Assembly: GCA_051859505.1 (NCBI GenBank) | Contig: JBHYFN010000038.1 | Span: 1-34,977 of the forward strand | Source: JAFIEN01 sp051859505 | Lineage (GTDB): Bacteria; Pseudomonadota; Alphaproteobacteria; Rhodobacterales; Rhodobacteraceae | Length of the DNA stretch: 34,977 nt | Direction: 5' to 3' | Part shown: one piece after another, positions 7,699 through 15,258 of the stretch | Position numbering within the stretch: position 1 is the stretch's first letter | Layout: each line of letters begins with the position of its first letter | Notes under the pieces: generated by a model | Seen by the model: the letters and a program-made list of their open reading frames with translations, nothing else | The model's database searches: none | Told to the model about the DNA's origin: nothing | Program-made: the position numbers and the translations under genes

Positions 7699-9150
7699 AT
7701 GGCCTCTCGCGTCATTCCAGTCGAGCCTTTCGACCTCGTGATCTTCGGCGGCACCGGCGATCTTGCGCGTCGCAAGATCCTGCCGGGATTGTTCCGCCGT
7801 TACCTCTCGGGGCAGATGCCGCCCGAGGCCCGGATCATCGGCGCCGCCCGGGCGGATCTGACGCCCGAGGCCTATCGCGCGATGATCTCGGCCTCGATCG
7901 CGGAATTCGGCGGGGCCGAGAAATCCGACGCAGCGCTGGGCGCCTTCCTCGAACGGCTGGATTATGTGGCCATCGATGCCACCGGCGACGGCGGCTGGGA
8001 ACGGCTCGAGACGATGATGCGCCCGAATGTGGTGCGCGCCTTCTATTTCTCGGTCGCGCCCGCGCTGTTCGGCGCGCTGGCCGAACGTCTGGTCGGCTAT
8101 CGCATCGCCGACCGGGACGCGCGCATCGTGGTCGAGAAACCCTTTGGCCGGGATCTTGAAACGGCCCGCGCGCTGAATGCCACGCTGGCGCAGCATTTCG
8201 ACGAGGGGCAGATCTACCGGATCGACCATTACCTGGGCAAGGAAACGGTCCAGAACCTGATGGCGATCCGCTTCGGCAATGTCCTGTTCGAGCCGCTGTG
8301 GAACAACCATTACATCGACCATATCCAGATCACGGTGGCCGAAACCGTGGGCGTGGGCGGGCGCGGCGGCTATTATGACAAGTCGGGCGCGATGCGCGAC
8401 ATGGTGCAGAATCACCTGATGCAGCTGCTGTGCCTGATCGCGATGGAGCCGCCCAACCAGTTCGACGCCGATGCCGTGCGCGACGAAAAGCTGAAGGTGA
8501 TCCGCGCCCTGCAACCGGTCGAGCCGCATCACATCGTGCGCGGCCAGTATGACGCGACGGTCGAGGCGCCCAGCTATCGCGAGGATGCCGAAAACCCGCG
8601 CAGCTTTACCGAAAGCTTCGTCGCCCTGAAATGCCATATCGCCAACTGGCGCTGGGCCGGCGTGCCCTTCTACCTGCGCACCGGCAAGAAGATGAAGGCC
8701 CGCTCGTCGGAGATTGCGGTGGTGTTCCAGGATCTGGGGCACACGATCTTCGAAGGCGATACGGCGCGGCACCGCAACATCCTGTCGATCCGGCTGCAGC
8801 CGAACGAGGGGATCGACCTGCAGGTGACGATCAAGGAACCGGGCCCCGGCGGCATGCGCCTGATCGACGTGCCGCTGGACCTGACTTTTGCCGATGCCCT
8901 GGGCGAGGATCACGAAGAGATCCCGGACGCTTATGAGCGGCTGATCATGGATGTGATCCGCGGCAACCAGACGCTCTTCATGCGGGGCGACGAGGTCGAG
9001 GCCGCCTGGGCCTGGACCGATCCCTTGATCGCGGGCTGGGAAAAGCGCAACGAAGTGCCCAAGCTTTATGAAGCGGGATCCAGCGGCCCGGAGGATTCGC
9101 TGATGCTGATGCATCGCGACGGCCGCCGCTGGCGCGAGATCAAGGCGTGA
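7699..9150 (+). CDS. zwf: Glucose-6-phosphate 1-dehydrogenase
   Basis: Oxidises glucose 6-phosphate to 6-phosphogluconolactone with NAD(P)+, the entry to the oxidative pentose phosphate and Entner-Doudoroff routes. The 483-residue product has the Rossmann start DLVIFGGTGDLARRKILPGL (residues about 11-30), VVEKPFGRDL near 150-160 and the active-site RIDHYLGKETVQNLM near 174-188, which contains the conserved His and Lys. ATG 7699 begins MASRVIPVEPFDLVIFGG, the expected family N-terminus; upstream codons are repetitive spacer. No clear ribosome binding site is visible. First gene of zwf-pgl-pgi; a LacI-type operator lies 17 bp upstream. Confidence 0.96.
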   Translation: MASRVIPVEPFDLVIFGGTGDLARRKILPGLFRRYLSGQMPPEARIIGAARADLTPEAYRAMISASIAEFGGAEKSDAALGAFLERLDYVAIDATGDGGWERLETMMRPNVVRAFYFSVAPALFGALAERLVGYRIADRDARIVVEKPFGRDLETARALNATLAQHFDEGQIYRIDHYLGKETVQNLMAIRFGNVLFEPLWNNHYIDHIQITVAETVGVGGRGGYYDKSGAMRDMVQNHLMQLLCLIAMEPPNQFDADAVRDEKLKVIRALQPVEPHHIVRGQYDATVEAPSYREDAENPRSFTESFVALKCHIANWRWAGVPFYLRTGKKMKARSSEIAVVFQDLGHTIFEGDTARHRNILSIRLQPNEGIDLQVTIKEPGPGGMRLIDVPLDLTFADALGEDHEEIPDAYERLIMDVIRGNQTLFMRGDEVEAAWAWTDPLIAGWEKRNEVPKLYEAGSSGPEDSLMLMHRDGRRWREIKA

Positions 9151-9156
9151 GTGGCG

Positions 9157-9257
9157 GTAGGGTGGGGGGCCCCCACCCCCCCCCCAAGACAGGGCGGCGG
9201 GGGGGGGGCCCCCCAAACACCCCCCCCCCCNNNNNNNNNNGGCGGCCCCCACCCTAC
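9157..9257. repeat. Inverted repeat flanking a 10-N assembly gap
   Basis: GTAGGGTGGGGG at 9157-9168 is the exact reverse complement of CCCCCACCCTAC at 9246-9257. Between them lie poly-G and poly-C tracts and ten N (9231-9240). This looks like a long, GC-rich, REP-type hairpin between zwf and pgl that sequencing or assembly failed to cross, so the real spacer length is unknown. Elements with GTAGGGTGGG ends are, from memory, common in intergenic regions of several proteobacteria. Confidence 0.5.
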
Positions 9258-9280
9258 GCAACCGGACCGGAGGGCATGAC

Positions 9281-9952
9281 ATGAACCGGATCGACTATCC
9301 CGATGCCGAGATCATGATGATGGACATCGCCAATCGCATCGCGGGCGAGTTGCGACAGGCGCTTGCCGGTGGCGAGAGGGCCAGCCTCGCCGTGCCCGGC
9401 GGCACCACCCCGGGGCCGATCTTCGATTCGCTCTGTGCCGCCGATCTGGACTGGTCGCGGGTCGATGTGCTGCTGACCGACGAACGCTGGGTGCCCGAGA
9501 GCCATGAACGCTCGAACACGCGCCTCTTGCGCGAGCGACTTCTGACCAGCCGGGCCGCGGCCGCGCGCTATCAGCCGCTTTATGGCGGCACCGCCGCGCC
9601 CGAGGAAAGCCTCGAGAGGCTCGAGGCCGAGGTGCAGGCGCTGCTGCCGCTATCCGTCGTGCTTCTGGGGATGGGGGCGGACATGCATACCGCCTCGATC
9701 TTTCCCGGCGCCGACCGTCTGGACGAGGCGCTGCACGGACCGGCCGCACTGGTGCCGATGCGGGCCCCCGGCGCGCCCGAGCCGCGCATCACCCTCTCGG
9801 CCCGCGCCCTCAACACCGGGATCCGGCGTCATCTTGTCATCACCGGCGCGGTCAAGCGGGCCTCGCTGGAAAAGGCGCTCGAGCTTGGCCCCGAAGGTGC
9901 GCCAGTCGCGGCGATCCTGAAGGAGACCACGGTTCACTGGGCGGAGGCCTGA
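9281..9952 (+). CDS. pgl: 6-phosphogluconolactonase
   Basis: Hydrolyses 6-phosphogluconolactone to 6-phosphogluconate, the step after zwf. The 223-residue protein is of the glucosamine-6-phosphate isomerase/6-phosphogluconolactonase (DevB) family. It has the phosphate-binding VPGGTTPGPIF at 38-48, LLTDERWVPESHERSN at 64-79 and the active-site LLGMGADMHTASIFPG at 128-143, where family members usually have GxDGHxASxFP. The aspartate after MGA is kept, but the following G is replaced by M. GGAGGG at 9269-9274 is six bases before ATG 9281. It is three bases from pgi, confirming a three-gene operon. Confidence 0.94.
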   Translation: MNRIDYPDAEIMMMDIANRIAGELRQALAGGERASLAVPGGTTPGPIFDSLCAADLDWSRVDVLLTDERWVPESHERSNTRLLRERLLTSRAAAARYQPLYGGTAAPEESLERLEAEVQALLPLSVVLLGMGADMHTASIFPGADRLDEALHGPAALVPMRAPGAPEPRITLSARALNTGIRRHLVITGAVKRASLEKALELGPEGAPVAAILKETTVHWAEA

Positions 9953-9955
9953 GCC

Positions 9956-11557
9956 ATGTTCGCAGCCCTGCAGGCCCATCACGACCGGCACCGCGACCGC
10001 CGCATCCTCGATCTGTTCGACGCCGGCAGGGCGCGGGATTTCTCGGTGCGGATGGGCGATCTGCTGCTGGATTACTCCAAGACGACCCTCGATGCCGAGG
10101 CCCGCGCGCTGCTGATCGCGCTTCTTGACGCCCGGCAGGTGGCCGAGCGGCGCGAGGCGATGTTCGGCGGCGCCCGGATCAACGAGACGGAGGGCCGCGC
10201 CGTCCTGCATACGGCGCTGCGCAACCTCGATGGCGGGCCGGTGATCGTGGAGGGCCGCGATGTCATGCCCGGTGTCCGCGAGACGCTTGCGCGGATGGAG
10301 GTCTTTGCCACCGATCTGCGCGAGGGGCGCTTTGCGGGGCAGGGGGGGGCGATCACCGATGTGATCAACATCGGGATCGGCGGTTCCGACCTTGGCCCCG
10401 CCATGGCCACCCGCGCCCTTGCCCCCTGGCATGACGGGCCGCGCTGTCACTTCGTTTCGAATGTGGATCCGTCCGATATCGCCGATGCGCTGCGCGCCTG
10501 CGATCCGGCCCGGACGCTGGTGATCGTGGCCTCCAAGACCTTCACCACGATCGAGACGATGACCAATGCGCGCACCGCGCGGGCCTGGATGGGGCAGGCG
10601 GTGGCCGATCCGGCGGCGCAGTTCGTCGCACTTTCCAGCGATCTGGAGCGGACCGGCGCCTTCGGAATCGCGCCCGAGCGGGTCTTCGGTTTCGAGGATT
10701 GGGTCGGCGGGCGCTATTCCGTCTGGGGGCCGATCGGCCTGTCGCTGATGCTGGCCATCGGGCCAGAGGCCTTCCGCGCCTTCCTGCGCGGGGCCCAGGC
10801 GATGGACCGCCATTTCCAGAGCGCCGCGTGGCACGAGAATATGCCGGCCCTGCTGGCGCTTGTGGGGATCTGGCACAATCAGGTCTGCGGCCATGCGACC
10901 CGCGCCGTTCTGCCCTATGACAACCGGCTGGCGCGGCTGCCGGCCTATCTGCAGCAGCTCGAGATGGAGAGCAACGGCAAGCGGGTCAGCATGGACGGGC
11001 GCGACCTGCCCTGGCCCTCGGGCCCCGTGGTCTGGGGCGAGCCCGGCACCAACGGCCAGCACGCCTTCTATCAGCTGATCCACCAGGGCACCCGGATCGT
11101 GCCTTGCGAATTCCTGATCGCCGCGCGCGGCCATGAGGAGGATCTGCACCATCAGCACCAGCTTCTGATCGCCAATTGCCTGGCCCAGTCCGAGGCGCTG
11201 ATGAAGGGCCGCTCGCTCTCCGAGGCGCGCGCGCTTCTGGCCGCCAGGGGCCTTGCGGGAGACGAGCTGGAGCGTCAGGCCCGCCATCGGGTGTTTCCGG
11301 GCGACCGTCCTTCGGTGACCCTGGCCTATCCGCAACTCACGCCCGAGATCCTGGGCCAGATCATCGCGCTTTACGAACACCGCGTCTTTGTCGAGGGGGT
11401 GGTGCTCGGCATCAATTCCTATGACCAATGGGGCGTGGAACTGGGCAAGGAACTGGCCACCGCCCTTGGCCCGGTCGTCGCAGGGCAGGAGGACGGCGCC
11501 GAAAAGGATGCCTCGACCCGTGGCCTTGTCGGCTTCCTGCGGGCCAACGGCGCCTGA
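9956..11557 (+). CDS. pgi: Glucose-6-phosphate isomerase
   Basis: Interconverts glucose 6-phosphate and fructose 6-phosphate. In this operon it can feed fructose 6-phosphate back into the zwf route. The 533-residue length and motifs are standard: VINIGIGGSDLGPAM at 136-150, FEDWVGGRYSVWGPIGL at 246-262, and the likely catalytic residues E338 in MESNGKRV, H369 in NGQHAFYQLIHQG and K498 in QWGVELGKEL. The ATG at 9956 is three bases after the pgl stop. Its TGA abuts the stop of the convergent desaturase with no spacer, at the centre of the palindrome CGCCTGATCAGGCG (11551-11564). Confidence 0.97.
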   Translation: MFAALQAHHDRHRDRRILDLFDAGRARDFSVRMGDLLLDYSKTTLDAEARALLIALLDARQVAERREAMFGGARINETEGRAVLHTALRNLDGGPVIVEGRDVMPGVRETLARMEVFATDLREGRFAGQGGAITDVINIGIGGSDLGPAMATRALAPWHDGPRCHFVSNVDPSDIADALRACDPARTLVIVASKTFTTIETMTNARTARAWMGQAVADPAAQFVALSSDLERTGAFGIAPERVFGFEDWVGGRYSVWGPIGLSLMLAIGPEAFRAFLRGAQAMDRHFQSAAWHENMPALLALVGIWHNQVCGHATRAVLPYDNRLARLPAYLQQLEMESNGKRVSMDGRDLPWPSGPVVWGEPGTNGQHAFYQLIHQGTRIVPCEFLIAARGHEEDLHHQHQLLIANCLAQSEALMKGRSLSEARALLAARGLAGDELERQARHRVFPGDRPSVTLAYPQLTPEILGQIIALYEHRVFVEGVVLGINSYDQWGVELGKELATALGPVVAGQEDGAEKDASTRGLVGFLRANGA

Positions 11558-12556
11558 TCAGGCGGGCGGGCGCGCAGGCCCTGCCAGATCGCGCGCCGTG
11601 CTGGCGGGGAAGGGCACAAGGCGGCCCCGTTCTTCGTCCCAGAGCTTGAGCCCGAAGCTGCGGATCGCCGCAGGCCAGTCGATCGTCGGCAGGTCGAACC
11701 TCTCGCGCAGCGCGCGGTGGCAGCGACGCAGCCGGTAGGAGGGGATCCGGGGGTTGAAATGATGCAGGTCGTGATAGGCGATATTGCCGGTCGCCAGATC
11801 GAACCACCAGCCCAGGTCCAGCGCCGAAGAGCCATGCAGCGAGGCGTCGCGGACCGAATAATCCGGGCGGCGGTCCCAGTAGGTCTCTTCGAAATTGTGC
11901 TGCAGATAGACGCAGAACACCCCCACCGTGCCCGCCACCAGCACGGTCGCGGCATAGATCCAGAGGCCCCGCTCTCCGGCCACGGCCCAGATCGACACAA
12001 GCCACAGGGCAAGGCCGAGGTTGTGCAGCAGAACCCCCCGAACCCCCACCTTGCGCGCATTCTTGGGCCAGCGGTAGCGGATCGCATAGGTCAGGATGCC
12101 GCCCAGCGGCAGCATAAGAAGGGGGTTGCGATAAAGGCGATAGCTGAGGCGCTGCAGCGGCGTTGCCTCCTGCCATTCGCGCAGGGTCATGGTGTGGATC
12201 TCGCCCGTCTCGCGCCCGTCGAGATCGCCGATATGGGCGTGGTGGCGGTTGTGGTTGTATTGCATCGTCCGGTAGGGCGTCAGGGTAAAGACCGACAGGC
12301 CATGCCCGGCAAGATCGTTCGTGCCGCGCCGGGAAAACAGCGAATGATGCCCGCAATCATGCTGCAGCACGTAAAGCCGCACCCCCGACAGCCCGTTCAG
12401 CACCACCAGGGCCGTCAGCACTGCCCAATGCGGCGCGGCGAAGAGGGCCAGGGCGAGGGTTGCGAAATAGAAGGCGAAGGTGCCGAAATAGCTGGCGGCG
12501 GCGATACGGTCGTCGCGGTCGCACCAGTCCTGGGTCGCCGCCATGATGTCTTTCAT
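11558..12556 (-). CDS. Membrane fatty-acid desaturase (three His boxes)
   Basis: An integral membrane desaturase of about 332 residues, resembling acyl-lipid delta-12/omega-3 type enzymes more than the desaturase at 3575. The di-iron histidine clusters are HDCGHH at 66-71, HNRHHAH at 102-108 and HDLHH at 262-266, and QHNFEETYWD lies at 219-228. The likely substrate is a membrane fatty acid, which is inference from the family. I chose ATG 12556 (GGGGCAGG just upstream); an in-frame TTG at 12574 and an ATG at 12544 are alternatives. It ends directly against pgi. Upstream lies a 13-bp tandem repeat and then ridA on the same strand. Confidence 0.87.
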   Translation of the reverse strand: MKDIMAATQDWCDRDDRIAAASYFGTFAFYFATLALALFAAPHWAVLTALVVLNGLSGVRLYVLQHDCGHHSLFSRRGTNDLAGHGLSVFTLTPYRTMQYNHNRHHAHIGDLDGRETGEIHTMTLREWQEATPLQRLSYRLYRNPLLMLPLGGILTYAIRYRWPKNARKVGVRGVLLHNLGLALWLVSIWAVAGERGLWIYAATVLVAGTVGVFCVYLQHNFEETYWDRRPDYSVRDASLHGSSALDLGWWFDLATGNIAYHDLHHFNPRIPSYRLRRCHRALRERFDLPTIDWPAAIRSFGLKLWDEERGRLVPFPASTARDLAGPARPPA

Positions 12557-12660
12557 GTCCTGCCCCGTCGTCAAGCGCTGCCTGTGGCCAAGGCGGCCAC
12601 CGGACCAACGCTCTCGAAGATAGGGCAGGAGCTTTTTCGTTTCCAGAGCCTTGCGGCCCC

Positions 12661-12725
12661 GGATCCGTGGCTTGGATCCGTGGCTTGGATCCCTGGCTTG
12701 GACCCCCGGCTTGGACCCTTGGCCG
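12661..12725. repeat. 13-bp tandem repeat, five units
   Basis: Five contiguous 13-bp units: GGATCCGTGGCTT (12661-12673), the same again (12674-12686), GGATCCCTGGCTT, GGACCCCCGGCTT and GGACCCTTGGCCG (to 12725). Identity decays steadily towards the ridA stop at 12737. It sits between ridA and the desaturase, both on the minus strand, so it is in the 3' spacer of ridA and upstream of the desaturase. Confidence 0.9.
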
Positions 12726-12736
12726 GGAAGCCTTTG

Positions 12737-13084
12737 TCAGACCACCGCCGTCACGATGATCTCGACCGTGTAATCCGGCGTGGCCAGCTTCGCCTCGCCC
12801 GTCCAGCGGGCGGGGGTGTGGCCGGGGGAGACCCAGGCGTCCCAGACGGCATTCATCTCGGCGAAGGTGGCGATATCGGCCAGCCAGATCTGCGCGGTCA
12901 GAAGCCTGGTCTTGTCGGTGCCGGCGGCGGCGAGCAGGCGGTCGATCTCGGCCAGGACATCCTTGGTCTGCTGGGTCACGCTGGCGCCGGGCGTGCCGAC
13001 CTGCCCCGAAAGATAGGCGATGCCGTTATGGACGACGGCGCCGCTCATGCGGGGGCCGGGTTCGATGCGGGTGATCTCGGACAT
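12737..13084 (-). CDS. RidA/YjgF/YER057c-family protein (Arg105 not conserved)
   Basis: A 115-residue protein of the Rid family. Canonical RidA hydrolyses reactive enamine/imine intermediates released by PLP enzymes. The fold signature is present: AYLSGQVGTPGASVTQQT at 23-40, AGTDKTRLLTAQIWLAD at 54-70, and MNAVWDAWVSPGHTPAR at 77-93. However, the segment that carries the catalytic arginine in canonical RidA (ARLPKD) reads AKLATPDYTVEI here, so by my alignment the Arg is replaced. It therefore probably belongs to one of the Rid subgroups without proven deaminase activity. AGGAG precedes ATG 13084. It lies 38 bp downstream of tRNA-Gly on the same strand. Confidence 0.88.
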   Translation of the reverse strand: MSEITRIEPGPRMSGAVVHNGIAYLSGQVGTPGASVTQQTKDVLAEIDRLLAAAGTDKTRLLTAQIWLADIATFAEMNAVWDAWVSPGHTPARWTGEAKLATPDYTVEIIVTAVV

Positions 13085-13122
13085 GGTCGCTCCTGCTGGT
13101 GTGGTCTCGGTGCAAGAGCGGC

Positions 13123-13196
13123 TGGAGCGGGTAACGGGAATCGAACCCGTAACTGAAGCTTGGGAAGCTTTCGTGATACCTTTTCACCATACCCGC
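13123..13196 (-). tRNA. tRNA-Gly (anticodon CCC)
   Basis: Read on the minus strand this is a 74-nt tRNA with the CCA end encoded. The acceptor stem pairs GCGGGTA (13196-13190) with TACCCGC (13133-13127), the T arm contains GGGTTCGATTCCC, and the seven-base anticodon loop TTCCCAA gives anticodon CCC, reading glycine GGG codons. One weak pair (A-C) appears at the top of the anticodon stem by my folding. It diverges from dgt and precedes ridA on the same strand. Confidence 0.93.
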
Positions 13197-13251
13197 ACTC
13201 GCGTCGGTGGATTAGCCGCGGGGGCGGGTGGGGTCAAGCGGGATTGCGGGG

Positions 13252-13281
13252 GGGCCGAAATACGGAGGGCCGAAATACGGG
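13252..13281. repeat. 15-bp direct repeat between tRNA-Gly and dgt
   Basis: GGGCCGAAATACGGA (13252-13266) is followed at once by GGGCCGAAATACGGG (13267-13281). Two more decayed units, with GGATATGCGGG and GGAAATGGGGG as recognisable cores, run on to about 13312. The repeat lies upstream of both divergent genes. Confidence 0.75.
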
Positions 13282-13401
13282 GGGGCGGATATGCGGGGGC
13301 CCGGAAATGGGGGCCCGGACTGGATTCCCGCCCCGATCCCTTATACCGATCCCCATACCGGGCCTCAGACCCAAAGCCCCCGCCCGCCCGAGGATCTTCC
13401 G

Positions 13402-14577
13402 ATGCACGCGCCCTTTGCCTGTCTGCCCGAAGCCAGCCGCGGCCGGCTTTACCCCGAGGAGGAAAGCCATTTCCGCTCGCCCTACCAGCGCGACCGCGAC
13501 CGGATCATCCATGCCAGCGCCTTCCGCCGGCTCAAGCACAAGACGCAAGTGTTCATCGAACATGAGGGCGATTATTTCCGCACCCGCCTAACCCATTCGA
13601 TCGAGGTGGCGCAGGTGGCGCGCACCGTGGCCGCGGCCCTTGGCCTGAACACCGACCTGACCGAGGCGGTGGCCCTGGCCCATGACCTCGGCCATCCGCC
13701 CTTCGGCCATACCGGCGAAGAGGCGCTCGATGCGCTGATGGCGCCGCATGGCGGGTTCGACCACAATGCCCAGGCGATCCGCATCGTCACCTCGCTCGAG
13801 CGGCATTATGCCAATTGGGACGGGCTGAACCTGACCTGGGAAACGCTGGAGGGCATCGCCAAGCACAACGGCCCGGTGGCCGAGCCGCGCCCCTATGCGC
13901 TGGCCGAATATGACGCGCGCCATGACCTTGGGCTGAGCACCCATGCCAGCGCCGAGGCGCAGGTGGCAGCCCTGGCCGATGATATCGCCTATTCGCATCA
14001 CGATCTGCATGACGGGCTGCGGGCCGAGCTGTTCTCGACCGACGAACTGGCCGAGCTTCCGGTTCTGGGCGGCTGTTTCGCCGAGGTGGACCGGCTCTAT
14101 CCGGGCCTCAACTACTACCGCCGCCGGCACGAGGCGCTGCGGCGCTTTTTCGGCATCCTGGTCGAGGATGTGATCGTGCTGGCGCGCCGGACGCTGGCGG
14201 ATCTTGCCCCCTCCAGCGTCGACGAGATCCGCCACGCCGGGCGCATGGTGATCCGGTTTTCCGATCCGCTCTGGGCCGATCTCAAGGTGATCCGCGCCTT
14301 CCTGTTCACCCGGATGTATCGCGCGCCCAAGGTCGTCGAGATGCGCCAGATCGTGACCGCGGCGATCAACGACCTCTTCCCGCTGTACATGGCCGCGCCC
14401 GAGAACCTTCCCAGGCAATGGCGCAAGGATGTGGCCGAGGCCGAAGGCGATACAGCGCTGGCGCGGATCGTGGCCGATTACATCGCGGGCATGACCGACC
14501 GTTTCGCGATCCAGGAACATGCCCGCCTGACCGGGTCGGATATCGTCGAACAGGTGCGCGCGGCACAGGTCGTCTAG
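13402..14577 (+). CDS. dgt: Deoxyguanosinetriphosphate triphosphohydrolase-like protein
   Basis: An HD-domain dNTPase expected to hydrolyse dGTP or other dNTPs to the nucleoside and triphosphate, which tunes nucleotide pools. The 391-residue product has the N-terminal SPYQRDRDRIIHASAFRRLK motif at 26-45, then the metal-binding set: H65 in RLTHSIEVAQ, H94-D95 in AHDLGHPPFGHTGEE, and DDIAYSHHD from 193. The length fits the shorter deoxyguanosinetriphosphate triphosphohydrolase-like group. ATG 13402 is preceded by GAGGA; the frame is open further upstream only through repeats. An inverted repeat GGAGGT/ACCTCC (14626-14643) lies after the stop. Confidence 0.93.
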   Translation: MHAPFACLPEASRGRLYPEEESHFRSPYQRDRDRIIHASAFRRLKHKTQVFIEHEGDYFRTRLTHSIEVAQVARTVAAALGLNTDLTEAVALAHDLGHPPFGHTGEEALDALMAPHGGFDHNAQAIRIVTSLERHYANWDGLNLTWETLEGIAKHNGPVAEPRPYALAEYDARHDLGLSTHASAEAQVAALADDIAYSHHDLHDGLRAELFSTDELAELPVLGGCFAEVDRLYPGLNYYRRRHEALRRFFGILVEDVIVLARRTLADLAPSSVDEIRHAGRMVIRFSDPLWADLKVIRAFLFTRMYRAPKVVEMRQIVTAAINDLFPLYMAAPENLPRQWRKDVAEAEGDTALARIVADYIAGMTDRFAIQEHARLTGSDIVEQVRAAQVV

Positions 14578-14691
14578 CCGCGTGGCGACCGCAGCCCGGG
14601 CATCGGGAGACTTGCCAGCGGGGCAGGAGGTCGGCTAACCTCCAGCCGCGGCGTGATATTTGCCGCGATGCATGTTCAGGAGAGTTTGCAC

Positions 14692-15033
14692 ATGATGCGT
14701 TTCATCGTAACCGTCGGCATGGCCGGCCTTCTTGCCGGTTCGGCCCTTGCGCAGGATTTCGACGGCGTTTTCGACTACGGCTTCTGCGCCCCCGGCACCG
14801 AGGCCGACATGGCCGCCCTGCGCATTTCGGGGACCGAGCTTCTGTTCTACGAGTCGGTCTGCGAGCTGAGCGACCCGGCAGAGGTGGCCGATCCCGAAGG
14901 CGGCGTCAGCTTCACGCTGACCTGCGAGGAATTCGGCTCGACCACCGAACGCGAGATCGTTCTGGTCGCGACGGAAAAGGGCCTCGCCCTGCATGACCGG
15001 GATATGATCGACAACTTCGAACGCTGCGAGTAA
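14692..15033 (+). CDS. Small secreted four-cysteine protein, function unknown
   Basis: A 113-residue protein that I cannot assign to a family. It starts with a clear signal peptide (MMRFIVTVGMAGLLAGSALA, likely cut before QDFDG at residue 21), so the mature protein is probably periplasmic. The mature part is acidic, about 93 residues, with exactly four cysteines (32, 57, 78, 112), enough for two disulfides. AGGAGA about seven bases before ATG 14692 fixes the start; the next codon is also ATG. It stands alone between dgt and rpsB and is followed by a terminator-like hairpin. Confidence 0.82.
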   Translation: MMRFIVTVGMAGLLAGSALAQDFDGVFDYGFCAPGTEADMAALRISGTELLFYESVCELSDPAEVADPEGGVSFTLTCEEFGSTTEREIVLVATEKGLALHDRDMIDNFERCE

Positions 15034-15041
15034 GCGGTGGC

Positions 15042-15068
15042 GGGGCGGCGCCCAACCGCCGCCCCTTT
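15042..15068 (+). terminator. Terminator-like hairpin after the small secreted gene
   Basis: An eight-base perfect stem GGGGCGGC (15042-15049) / GCCGCCCC (15058-15065) with an eight-base loop, followed by TTT, starts eight bases after the stop codon. A short direct repeat, GCCGGTTCTGT/GCCGGTTCTGC (15069-15090), follows immediately. Confidence 0.5.
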
Positions 15069-15190
15069 GCCGGTTCTGTGCCGGTTCTGCCGGCCCGGCG
15101 GACGAATCCCTCTGGACAATCGGGCGGCAAGCGCCTAACGCAACGCCACTTCGCAGGCGAAGGCGGGCCATGGGCGGGGAGAAATCCCGT

Positions 15191-15218
15191 CCGGTCCACC
15201 GGTTGGGGCATATGCCCC
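15191..15218 (+). promoter_or_regulatory. Inverted repeats in the rpsB leader
   Basis: CCGGTCCACCGG (15191-15202, arms CCGGT/ACCGG) is followed closely by the perfect palindrome GGGGCATATGCCCC (15205-15218), 40 bp before the rpsB start. These could form leader-RNA structure for S2 autoregulation or a DNA-protein site; which of the two is not decided by the sequence. No clear promoter was recognised in the 15091-15258 spacer. Confidence 0.4.
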
Positions 15219-15258
15219 TCATCCTTCGCCGAGGCATAAACCGGAAAGGAAAGATTGC

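Noticed and set aside
12661..12725. CRISPR array
   Set aside because: Units are 13 bp and contiguous with no spacers; no cas gene is present.
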